This document shows, piece after piece, positions 1 to 5,606 of a DNA stretch of 6,199 bases. The stretch's first letter is position 1; every line of letters starts with the position of its first letter. The DNA is from CAYNFH01 sp964396385 (GTDB lineage Bacteria; Armatimonadota; Chthonomonadetes; Chthonomonadales; CAJBBX01), in contig CAYNFH010000306.1 in assembly GCA_964396385.1 (NCBI GenBank), forward strand, positions 1 through 6,199, written 5' to 3'. A program made the translations under genes and the position numbers. Below the pieces are notes generated by a model. It saw only the letters and a program-made list of their open reading frames with translations. It was not told the origin of the DNA and searched no databases.

Positions 1-16
1 CCTTCGGGCTGGGGAG

Positions 17-66
17 CCGGCTTCAGCCGGGTTCTCTTTCAATAGCGCCGGGGTTTCAGCCCGGCG
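17..66. repeat. Pair of REP-like hairpins
   Basis: Two adjacent GC-rich inverted repeats are visible. The first has arms CCGGC (17-21) and GCCGG (26-30) around a TTCA loop. The second has arms CGCCGGG (46-52) and CCCGGCG (60-66) around a 7-nt loop. Both loops contain TTCA (TGAA when read on the minus strand), so the two units look related; a 15-nt spacer separates them. The pair lies about 50 nt past the stop of the minus-strand sigma factor and could also help end its transcript, but no T-run follows on that strand. The organisation resembles REP/BIME-type intergenic elements. Family membership is inferred; no second copy is in the window. Confidence 0.55.
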
Positions 67-117
67 TGGGGATCGGAGACTCGCGATTCCAGCTTGGTGC
101 CTTCGTGCATTTGTGGT

Positions 118-684
118 TCAGATCTCCGCCGATAGAGCCTGGACCCGCTCCTTGAGGCGGCCGCGGGCGCGGTGGAGGCGGAGCTTTACCCCGATGCGGG
201 TGGTACCCAGCACGTCCGCAATCTCCTCGCAGCTCATCTCCTCCACCTCGCGCAGAATCAGGATCTCGCGCTGGTGCGCCGGCATGCCGAAGAGCGCGCG
301 CCGTAAGAGCCCGGCCAGCTCCCCTCGCTCGGCGGCCTCGTGCGGGTCCGAGGCCGGTCCGTGGTCCCCCAACCACTCCGGCGCGGCCACCGGGTCGTAG
401 AGCGTCTCAGGCCGGCGCAACCGGGCGCGCGCCCGGTCCCGGCAGATGTTGCCGCAGATGCGGAACAGCCAGGTGCGTACGCTGCTGTCGGACCGGAAGC
501 CATGCCGCGCGCGGAAGGCTCGCAGGAACGTCTCCTGCTTCACGTCGTCCGCGTCGTCCGCATCGCCCAGCAGATGGTAGGCGAAGCGGAAGACGTGCCG
601 CCCGTGCTCCTCATAGACTAGGGCGAACCGATCCTGGGATTCCTGCTCAGGGCAGGTTGTAGCTGTAGACATTGCCTCCCGCAC
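118..684 (-). CDS. ECF-type RNA polymerase sigma factor
   Basis: This is a sigma-70 family extracytoplasmic-function sigma factor of 188 residues, the usual ECF length. Region 2 spans about residues 20-92, with the typical DDVKQETFLRAF segment and the RTWLFRICGNICRDRAR stretch that contacts core polymerase and the -10 element. Region 4 spans about 121-180 and ends in a helix-turn-helix (CEEIADVLGTTRIGVKLRL) that reads the -35 element. No region 1 or 3 is present. I chose GTG at 684 because AGGAGG (complement of 692-697) lies exactly 7 nt upstream. The in-frame ATGs at 672, 708 and 729 have poorly spaced or no Shine-Dalgarno sites, and extending further runs into the divergent gene. It is transcribed away from the MocR gene. 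No anti-sigma gene is seen, but the downstream side is cut by the window edge. The regulon is unknown. Confidence 0.9.
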   Translation of the reverse strand: MREAMSTATTCPEQESQDRFALVYEEHGRHVFRFAYHLLGDADDADDVKQETFLRAFRARHGFRSDSSVRTWLFRICGNICRDRARARLRRPETLYDPVAAPEWLGDHGPASDPHEAAERGELAGLLRRALFGMPAHQREILILREVEEMSCEEIADVLGTTRIGVKLRLHRARGRLKERVQALSAEI

Positions 685-852
685 AGTCTTGCCTCCTACA
701 AACGACATGGCCAGATGGCCCTCACCCATTCTACGGACCGCCGGCCACTTCGGACTTATCGCAGGTTGCCATTTTAGGGTATATTCGCGGCTAGTAACAG
801 ATGCAGCACTTACGAATTTTACCCATAACAGTTTGGCGGACAGGGGCTGACA
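685..852. promoter_or_regulatory. Divergent control region, sigma factor / MocR
   Basis: This 168-nt region separates the two divergent genes. Its part from about 755 to 830 is clearly richer in A and T than the surrounding coding sequence, as expected for promoters. On the plus strand a TATATT box (780-785) is a possible -10, with only a weak -35 (TTATCG, 756-761, 18-nt spacer). On the minus strand two TAAAAT boxes occur (complements of 771-776 and 816-821), again with weak -35 matches. MocR regulators commonly bind the region between their own gene and a divergent target, so an operator is expected here, but I see no clear repeat that marks it. Confidence 0.4.
842..846 (+). promoter_or_regulatory. 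Ribosome binding site of the MocR gene
   Basis: AGGGG sits 6 nt before the ATG at 853 and supports that start. Confidence 0.6.
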
Positions 853-2277
853 ATGCATCGCGAGCGACTTTACGAAGAGGTGGCCGACCAGATCGAGGAG
901 CTCGTGGGGCGCGGCGCCTTCCAGCCCGGCGACCGGCTCCCCTCCGTTCGTGAGCTGTGCCGGCAGCGGCGCATCAGTCCCGCAACAGCGATGGAGGCCT
1001 ACCGCCTGCTGGAGGACCGCGGGCTCGCGGAGGTCCGCCCCCAGTCCGGCCACTACGTACGAGCCCGCTACGCCGGGCCCGCGGAGGAGCCACCGGTAAC
1101 GCGGACCGCGGCCATCCCGGAAGAGGTGAGCGCCGGCCACTGGATCCTGCGCGTGCTGCGGGATACACGGAACCCGCGGCTCGTCCCGCTCGGCGCGGCG
1201 GTGCCGCACCCCAGCAACCTGCCACTGGATGCCCTCAGCCGCGCGATGGCCCGCGTGGCCCGCCGGGACCCTCTCGCCGGCGGCCGGTACGACGTGCCGC
1301 CCGGCTGCGAGCCGCTACGCGCGCAGCTTGCGCGCCGCTCCCTCGCCATGGGATGCGTCCTCTCGCCGGACGAGATCGTCATCACCGGTGGGTGTCAGGA
1401 GGCCATCGGGCTCTCGCTGCGGGCCGTCTGCCGGCCCGGCGACGTGGTGGCGGTGGAGTCGCCCACCTACTTCAACTTTCTCCAGGTCATTGAGGTGCTC
1501 GGCTTGCGCGCGCTGGAGGTCGGCACGAGTCCGCGGGAGGGGATGGAACTGGAGGCGCTGGAGCGCGCCCTCCGGGAGCAGCCGGTCCGCGCCTGCCTGC
1601 TGAGCACCAACTTCAGCAACCCGCTGGGCAGCCTCATGCCGGAGGAGAAGAAGCGGGCGCTGGTGGACCTGCTGGCGCGCTATGAGGTGCCGCTGATAGA
1701 GGACGACCTGAACGGAGATCTCGGCTTTGGCGCTGACCGCCCGTGGGCGGCCAAGGCGTACGACCGCGCTGGCCTGGTGCTGCTCTGCTCCTCGTTCTCC
1801 AAGACGCTGGCGCCGGGATATCGGGTAGGGTGGGTGGCCGGCGGACGATACCATGAAGCCATCTCGCGCCTCAAGGCCGCCGAGAACATCGCCTGTCCAA
1901 CCCTGCCGCAGCTCGCCATCGCGGAGTTCCTGGAGACCGGCGCGTACGACCGGCATCTGCGCCGGGTCCGGCGCACCTATGCGCGCCAGGTCCAGCAGCT
2001 CTCGGAGGCCGTGGGGCGCCACTTCCCAGCCGGCACCCGGATGACTCGGCCACAGGGAGGGTTCGTGCTGTGGGTGGAGTGCCCGGAAGGGCTGGATGCC
2101 CTGAAGCTGTACGAGGCGTGCGCGGCGCAGGGTATCGGCATCGCGCCCGGCCCTATTTTCTCGCCCCGTCTGGATTACGGCCGCTGCATCCGCCTGCACG
2201 CCGCCTACTGGTCTGCGGCGACGGAAGAGGCCGTAGCGCAGGTGGGCCGCCTCGTGGCGACAATGGTCGGCAGCTAA
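853..2277 (+). CDS. MocR-type (GntR / class I aminotransferase) regulator
   Basis: This 474-residue protein fuses an N-terminal GntR winged helix to a PLP-dependent class I/II aminotransferase-like domain, the normal size and order for the MocR family. The winged helix covers about residues 1-72 (LYEEVADQIEELV, then ISPATAMEAYRLLEDRGL). The aminotransferase domain covers about 100-470. It has the SPTYFNF segment (203-209), NPLG (256-259), EDD (283-285), the PLP-binding lysine K317 in SSFSKTLAPGYRVGW, and the substrate-carboxylate arginine R447 in CIRLHA. The likely job is a cytoplasmic transcription regulator that senses PLP, an amino acid or an amine through the aminotransferase domain. The EDDLNGDL motif lacks the tyrosine often found after the PLP-ring aspartate. 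A YdcR-like regulator is the closest style I recognise; a pure aminotransferase is unlikely given the intact winged helix. The divergent sigma gene is a candidate target. Confidence 0.92.
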   Translation: MHRERLYEEVADQIEELVGRGAFQPGDRLPSVRELCRQRRISPATAMEAYRLLEDRGLAEVRPQSGHYVRARYAGPAEEPPVTRTAAIPEEVSAGHWILRVLRDTRNPRLVPLGAAVPHPSNLPLDALSRAMARVARRDPLAGGRYDVPPGCEPLRAQLARRSLAMGCVLSPDEIVITGGCQEAIGLSLRAVCRPGDVVAVESPTYFNFLQVIEVLGLRALEVGTSPREGMELEALERALREQPVRACLLSTNFSNPLGSLMPEEKKRALVDLLARYEVPLIEDDLNGDLGFGADRPWAAKAYDRAGLVLLCSSFSKTLAPGYRVGWVAGGRYHEAISRLKAAENIACPTLPQLAIAEFLETGAYDRHLRRVRRTYARQVQQLSEAVGRHFPAGTRMTRPQGGFVLWVECPEGLDALKLYEACAAQGIGIAPGPIFSPRLDYGRCIRLHAAYWSAATEEAVAQVGRLVATMVGS

Positions 2278-2333
2278 GATCCCTCCCCGAAGCCCGCAGC
2301 AAGCCGGGGCGGGCGCACCTCCAAACGGAACAC

Positions 2334-2350
2334 CGCCCGTCCGCCGGGCG
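2334..2350 (+). terminator. Weak hairpin after the MocR gene
   Basis: A perfect 6-bp stem (CGCCCG 2334-2339, CGGGCG 2345-2350) with a 5-nt loop lies 57 nt after the MocR stop and is followed by TCTCTGTG. The trailing tract is only partly T-rich, so an intrinsic terminator is possible but not convincing. Confidence 0.25.
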
Positions 2351-2364
2351 TCTCTGTGCAAGCA

Positions 2365-2392
2365 GGTGAGAGGTGAGAGGTGAGTGGTGAGT
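2365..2392. repeat. Heptamer tandem repeat GGTGAGW, four copies
   Basis: Four perfect end-to-end copies of a 7-nt unit are seen: GGTGAGA twice, then GGTGAGT twice, followed by a decayed fifth unit GGGAGGG (2393-2399). It lies in the spacer between the MocR gene and the small-protein gene, about 50 nt before the latter's ribosome binding site. It is not part of a supported coding frame. Short heptamer arrays of this composition occur between genes in some GC-rich environmental bacteria; that parallel is from memory. Confidence 0.8.
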
Positions 2393-2442
2393 GGGAGGGA
2401 TCCCGCTACCTGCTGACTGCCGCCTGTAGCCTGGACATGAGT

Positions 2443-2450
2443 GGAGGTGA
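2443..2450 (+). promoter_or_regulatory. Strong ribosome binding site (GGAGGTGA)
   Basis: The near-perfect anti-16S complement GGAGGTGA ends 4 nt before the ATG at 2455 (7 nt counted from GGAGG). It decides the start of the small protein against a longer in-frame reading from 2380, which would run through the end of the heptamer repeat area. It is the best ribosome binding site in the window, implying strong translation. Confidence 0.8.
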
Positions 2451-2454
2451 AAAC

Positions 2455-2724
2455 ATGGCAGCAAGAGTGAGCTATACGCGCAAGGAGCCGTATCCGGACC
2501 GGCCGCCGTCCGGCAGGGAGCTTCTGAGAGAAGGTCGCGGCACCAACAAGGGGCTGGCCGACCCGGATCCGGCCGTGAGGGCGCGAGAACATGAGCACAA
2601 CCTGGACCTCACGGACGAGACGGTGACCAACATCGACGTGAGCCCCACGACAGGATTGGACCTCGGCACGGGCCTGGGAGTTGGCGCGGGGAACGACGTG
2701 GGCACGGACGTTACGGGGACGTAG
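2455..2724 (+). CDS. Small protein with Gly/Asp/Thr-rich tail, unknown function
   Basis: I do not recognise this 89-residue protein. It has two halves. Residues 1-47 are basic and proline-containing (YTRKEPYPDRPPSGRELL, then DPDPAVRAREHEH). Residues 48-89 are acidic, with a run of TD, TN and D residues followed by a glycine-rich tail (LGTGLGVGAGNDVGTDVTGT) lacking lysine and arginine. There is no signal peptide, membrane segment or cysteine, and the tail is probably disordered. One GAGNDVG stretch is faintly like a calcium-binding RTX repeat, but a single copy is not evidence. The excellent ribosome binding site argues that the gene is real and well expressed. The next gene starts 37 nt downstream on the same strand, so the two probably share a transcript. 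Confidence 0.7.
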   Translation: MAARVSYTRKEPYPDRPPSGRELLREGRGTNKGLADPDPAVRAREHEHNLDLTDETVTNIDVSPTTGLDLGTGLGVGAGNDVGTDVTGT

Positions 2725-2761
2725 GAGAGGATTCCGTTCGGTAGTGCGCGAAGCCCGGCTC

Positions 2762-3484
2762 ATGCGCTGCCTCTCCGGTCTTGCCGTCCTGCTGCTGCTG
2801 GCCGCGCCCGCGTTGCGGGGCCAGGACCGCGCGCACATGCCCTTTAAGGGCGTCTACCGAGCGGGGCCCAAGACGACAATGCTGAACCGCGAGCCGAAGC
2901 AGATGGCGAGCATCGCGGCGCTGCGGGCAAGCTTTCCGCCGGACCAGGTGATGCGGGCCAAGTACAGCGACCCGGACATCGCCGCCTACAACCCGGATCC
3001 GGCCTGGCAAGCGAAATACAACGTGCGGCTGCCGGAGGAGAACCGCGTGGTCACCGTCCACGCGCTCCTCTTTGCGGCCAAACCGGAGACCGGGCGCACA
3101 GGCGACAACGACTTCCATCTCATCATCGGGGATTCGCCCAACCCGAGGGAGCTGATGAATGTAGAGGTTAGCGGTGTGCCGAAAGCAGACCCCGATCCGT
3201 TTATCCTCGTGAGGAAGCAGCTCATCGCCATGCTCGCGCCAGAGGGATCTTTGCGGTCCGGACGGTTCCGGAAGTACGACCCGCCCATCCCCGTGGAGGT
3301 CACGGGCTCCCTCTACTTCGACGCGGATCACGCGGCCGGGGCGATAGGGCCCAGGGGGCTGCAGCCCAGCACCGTATGGGAGATCCACCCGGTGCACTCC
3401 ATCCGCCGCCTGGCCAAAGCGCCCAGCGTAAGCCCGGCAGCGCCGGGAGCTCCCCGCTCCAGCAGGCGATCCGGTAGAGACTAG
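2762..3484 (+). CDS. Secreted protein of unknown function with WEIHP motif
   Basis: This 240-residue protein starts with a clear Sec signal peptide: MRCLSG, a hydrophobic LAVLLLLAAPAL core, and likely cleavage after A17 or G20. The mature part has DNDFHLIIGD (115-124), VEVTGSLYFDADH (178-190) and WEIHPVHSI (206-214). I recall this pattern of an acidic-HL segment followed by a D-x-x-H and WEIHP segment from uncharacterised exported bacterial proteins, but I cannot name an activity. The last 25 residues are a low-complexity Pro/Ser/Arg tail. The ATG at 2762 has no good ribosome binding site. GTG at 2744 is an alternative, 13 nt after GAGAGG, and would only lengthen the basic n-region. It follows the small protein by 37 nt, and its stop interlocks with the convergent response regulator stop. 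Confidence 0.75.
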   Translation: MRCLSGLAVLLLLAAPALRGQDRAHMPFKGVYRAGPKTTMLNREPKQMASIAALRASFPPDQVMRAKYSDPDIAAYNPDPAWQAKYNVRLPEENRVVTVHALLFAAKPETGRTGDNDFHLIIGDSPNPRELMNVEVSGVPKADPDPFILVRKQLIAMLAPEGSLRSGRFRKYDPPIPVEVTGSLYFDADHAAGAIGPRGLQPSTVWEIHPVHSIRRLAKAPSVSPAAPGAPRSSRRSGRD

Positions 3485-4122
3485 CCGAGGTAGACCAGGC
3501 CGCGCTTGATGGCGGCGGCGGCGGCCTGGGTGCGGTCGGTTACGCCCAGCTTGGCGAGAATACTGTTGACGTGGCCCTTTACGGTGCCCTCGCTGATGAA
3601 GAGCGCGTCCCCAATCTCCAGGTTACTGCGCCCGGCCACGATAAGCTCCAGCACTTCCATTTCCCGCGCCGTGAGGGGCGGGCTGTTCAGGTGCTCCGCA
3701 AGCCTGGCCGCGACGCCGGGCGGAAGGTGGCGCTCGCCCGCGTAAACCGCCTCCACCGCCTCCACCAGCTCCTCCACCTGCGCATCCTTGAGGAGGTAGG
3801 CTTGCGCGCCGGCCGTGAGCGCGCGGTGTATGTCCGCGTCCCCACTGTAGGTCGTCAGCACCACGAACCGCGCGGTGGGGTCCTCCTGCCGGATAGCGGC
3901 AATGGCCTCCACGCCGCTCATATCCGGCATCCGCAGATCCATCAGCGTGACGTCCGGCCGGCGCTCCGCATAGAGGTCCACCGCCTCCCGGCCCCCTGCG
4001 GCAACCCCCACCACGTCGATGCGGCCGTGGCGCGCAAGGATGGCCGCCAGCCCCTCCCGGACCACGGGATGGTCATCCGCAATCAGCACGCGGATGCATG
4101 TCTCCACGGATTCAGCGGACAC
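3481..4122 (-). CDS. NarL/FixJ-type response regulator
   Basis: This 213-residue protein has an N-terminal receiver domain (about 10-125) and a C-terminal LuxR-type helix-turn-helix (about 148-211). Receiver residues are complete: acidic pair D16-D17, phosphoacceptor D62 in LMDLRMPDMSG, T90 and K112 in LLKDA. The DNA-binding domain shows LTAREMEVLELIVAGRSNLEI and ISEGTVKGHVNSILAKLGV. It should be phosphorylated by the upstream kinase and then bind DNA as a dimer. I chose GTG at 4122 because GGAGAGGG lies just upstream inside the end of the kinase gene. GTG at 4107 is a possible shorter start without a ribosome binding site. The gene overlaps the kinase stop by 11 nt, so translational coupling is likely. 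Target promoters are unknown. Confidence 0.93.
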   Translation of the reverse strand: MSAESVETCIRVLIADDHPVVREGLAAILARHGRIDVVGVAAGGREAVDLYAERRPDVTLMDLRMPDMSGVEAIAAIRQEDPTARFVVLTTYSGDADIHRALTAGAQAYLLKDAQVEELVEAVEAVYAGERHLPPGVAARLAEHLNSPPLTAREMEVLELIVAGRSNLEIGDALFISEGTVKGHVNSILAKLGVTDRTQAAAAAIKRGLVYLG

Positions 4123-5161
4123 GGGCGTCCCTCTCCGCAACCGGCGCAATGGCGAGCACCTCGATTCCGCCTCCGGACCGGCCGGTAACGCGCAGCTCGC
4201 CCCCGATTCGGGCCGCGCGCTCCCGCATGCTGCGCATGCCGAAGCCGGAAGAAAGCGGTCCGCCGACATCGAAGCCGCTTCCATCATCCACTATCCGGAG
4301 CGATACATCGCGCTCTCCATACTCGACCGCGATGCGGATAGAGCCCGGTCTGCCGTGCCGCAAGGCGTTGGTGGTGGCCTCCTGCGCGATCCGGAGCAGC
4401 TCTTCCTCATAGCCTGGAGGGAGGGGGCGCGGCTCCCCCTGCACTTCCACCTGCAGTGCGACGCCGGCGCTGGAGATAATGGGTTCCACGGAGCGCGAGA
4501 TAGCGGCGGCCAGGGTCGCCTCCTCCAGCGCCCTCGGACGCATTGCCCAGACCGACCGGCGGGCCTCCTCCAGGCACTCCCTGGCCAGGGTACGGGCCGT
4601 CTGGATGTGGCGGCGAGCCTCCTCCGGCTCATCCAGGGCCATTCGCACCGCCTCCAACTGGATCAGTATGCCGGTGAACCCCTGCGCCAGGTTATCGTGG
4701 ATCTCGCGGGCGACCCGGTTCCTCTCCTCCAGGAGCTCCGCCGTCCGCTCCGCCACTCGCCGCTCCAGCTCCAGATTGGTTCTGGCAAGCTCGTCGGCGG
4801 CACGCCGCCGTGCGATGGTCAGGGAGCTCACGGCGTAGGCAATGGCCATAAAGACCGCCACACGCAGCAGTGTGCCGGGAGTCAGGTCGATCTGTCCAGA
4901 AGGCTCGATGAACCAGAAATCGATGGCGAACGCGCCGAGTGCCGCGCAGAGCAAGGCCGGTCCCAATCCGCCCTCCCAGGCGCTGAACAGGATGGCGAGC
5001 ACCAGCAGGAGCGCCGGGGCCTCCGCGATGCGGCGGTAGACGAGCAGGCAGATAGAGACGGCGATGGCGGCCGCGCCGACCGCCAGCAGGTAGTTCATGC
5101 CTGCGGCAAGCGGCTTCCCGGATTGAGCAAAGCGAGACCAGCGGTTCTGTTGAGTAGCCAT
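4112..5161 (-). CDS. Membrane histidine kinase (DUF4118 / HisKA_3 / HATPase)
   Basis: This is a 349-residue sensor kinase of the NarL-system type. Residues 23-117 form about four membrane segments with a short FWFIEPSGQ turn (82-90), matching the DUF4118 membrane domain also found in KdpD. A coiled-coil linker (about 118-148) leads to the HisKA_3 dimerisation domain with phosphoacceptor H155 in AREIHDNLAQG. The ATPase domain has the N box (EATTNALRHG, N265) and G boxes (VDDGSGF 291-297, GFGMRSM 306-312). It has no large extracytoplasmic sensor, so it probably senses a membrane or intracellular cue. The ATG at 5161 is chosen as the start of the well-behaved protein, but it lacks a clear ribosome binding site. 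ATG 5098 or a 40-residue extension from GTG 5281 cannot be excluded. It forms an operon with the response regulator. Confidence 0.92.
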   Translation of the reverse strand: MATQQNRWSRFAQSGKPLAAGMNYLLAVGAAAIAVSICLLVYRRIAEAPALLLVLAILFSAWEGGLGPALLCAALGAFAIDFWFIEPSGQIDLTPGTLLRVAVFMAIAYAVSSLTIARRRAADELARTNLELERRVAERTAELLEERNRVAREIHDNLAQGFTGILIQLEAVRMALDEPEEARRHIQTARTLARECLEEARRSVWAMRPRALEEATLAAAISRSVEPIISSAGVALQVEVQGEPRPLPPGYEEELLRIAQEATTNALRHGRPGSIRIAVEYGERDVSLRIVDDGSGFDVGGPLSSGFGMRSMRERAARIGGELRVTGRSGGGIEVLAIAPVAERDARVR

Positions 5162-5321
5162 GTTCGTGCGGAGCGGAGTACGTAAGGCGTTGGGCCGCGT
5201 CGCCAGTAGGATACCACGGGGGTTGCGGGCCGGATGGAATGGGCAAGCCCGTCCAGGAGAACTCCGCTCTGAAACCGCCACCCAACCTGCGGAGGGGACA
5301 AAAACATAACTTTCGGACGGG
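5162..5321. other. Spacer upstream of the kinase gene
   Basis: This is the first part of the 445-nt gap between the divergent kinase and amt genes. On the minus strand I find no convincing -35/-10 pair for the kinase operon. The best string is CTGACA (complement of 5323-5328) followed by TATGTT after only 14 nt, which is too short a spacer. No RNA gene or repeat is recognised in this part. Confidence 0.4.
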
Positions 5322-5351
5322 TTGTCAGCGCCCGCAACCGTCCCTTAGAAT
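5322..5351 (+). promoter_or_regulatory. Sigma-70-like promoter of the amt leader
   Basis: TTGTCA (5322-5327) and TAGAAT (5346-5351) each match the housekeeping consensus at five of six bases and are 18 nt apart. This is the best promoter match in the window. Transcription would start near 5358 and give a leader of about 250 nt before the amt start codon. Confidence 0.55.
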
Positions 5352-5417
5352 GGAAGCCTCTGCAACTCCCGTGCGTTGGCGCCGGGTTCCGATTTCTGGG
5401 TGACGCCGCCGTTGCCC

Positions 5418-5520
5418 GACCTTTCCCTGAAGGTCAACGGATGCTGCGTCCAGCATCGCCCTACAACGCCGAAGGTCCGGGCCCTTTGCAGGGCCCGGCG
5501 TAATCGCCTAGGATTACGCC
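5418..5520 (+). ncRNA. Four-hairpin structured leader upstream of amt
   Basis: Four perfect inverted repeats follow one another. P1 is GACCTT (5418-5423) with AAGGTC (5430-5435). P2 is GATGCTG (5440-5446) with CAGCATC (5451-5457), loop CGTC. P3 is a 9-bp stem, CCGGGCCCT (5477-5485) with AGGGCCCGG (5490-5498), loop TTGC. P4 is a 9-bp stem, GGCGTAATC (5497-5505) with GATTACGCC (5512-5520). P3 and P4 share two G residues, so they abut or compete. The block lies between a good promoter and the amt ribosome binding site. It matches no riboswitch I know. It could be a cis-regulatory RNA or an inserted palindromic repeat. The absence of a T-run after P4 argues against a simple terminator. Confidence 0.55.
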
Positions 5521-5586
5521 TCTCTCCCAGCTCTTCGACTTCCCCCAATGGCGCGGATGGTCACTGAGATCCGATTCAACCCATCT

Positions 5587-5597
5587 GGAGGAAGGAG
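5587..5597 (+). promoter_or_regulatory. Ribosome binding site of amt
   Basis: Two overlapping purine runs, GGAGG (5587-5591) and AAGGAG (5592-5597), precede the GTG at 5607. AAGGAG is 9 nt from the start and decides it. An upstream pyrimidine tract, CTTCCCCC (5539-5546), could pair with 5587-5594 with one mismatch. Confidence 0.75.
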
Positions 5598-5606
5598 AAT
5601 ACCCCA

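Noticed and set aside
118..1209. A 363-codon minus-strand frame extending the sigma factor upstream into the MocR gene
   Set aside because: The extension has no sigma-factor features, crosses the divergent control region and runs antisense to MocR. The GTG at 684 has an ideal ribosome binding site.
1315..2838. A 507-codon open frame on the minus strand opposite MocR
   Set aside because: It is the GC-rich shadow of the MocR gene, with low-complexity Arg/His-rich translation and no domain. The plus strand is clearly coding.
4019..5185. A 388-codon plus-strand frame opposite the kinase and regulator
   Set aside because: It is antisense to two well-supported genes, its translation matches no family, and it is explained by codon bias at high GC.
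5377..5390. A possible sigma-54 promoter upstream of amt, suggested by TGGCGC
   Set aside because: The downstream half would read TCCG instead of TTGC at the required spacing, so the key -12 GC is not matched.
5497..5520. P4 as an intrinsic terminator
   Set aside because: The stem is strong but the following bases (TCTCTCCC) are not a T-run.
5376..5567. A short open frame through the amt leader, considered as a leader peptide
   Set aside because: It has no ribosome binding site, its composition is irregular, and it covers all four inverted repeats, which explain the sequence better as RNA or repeat structure.
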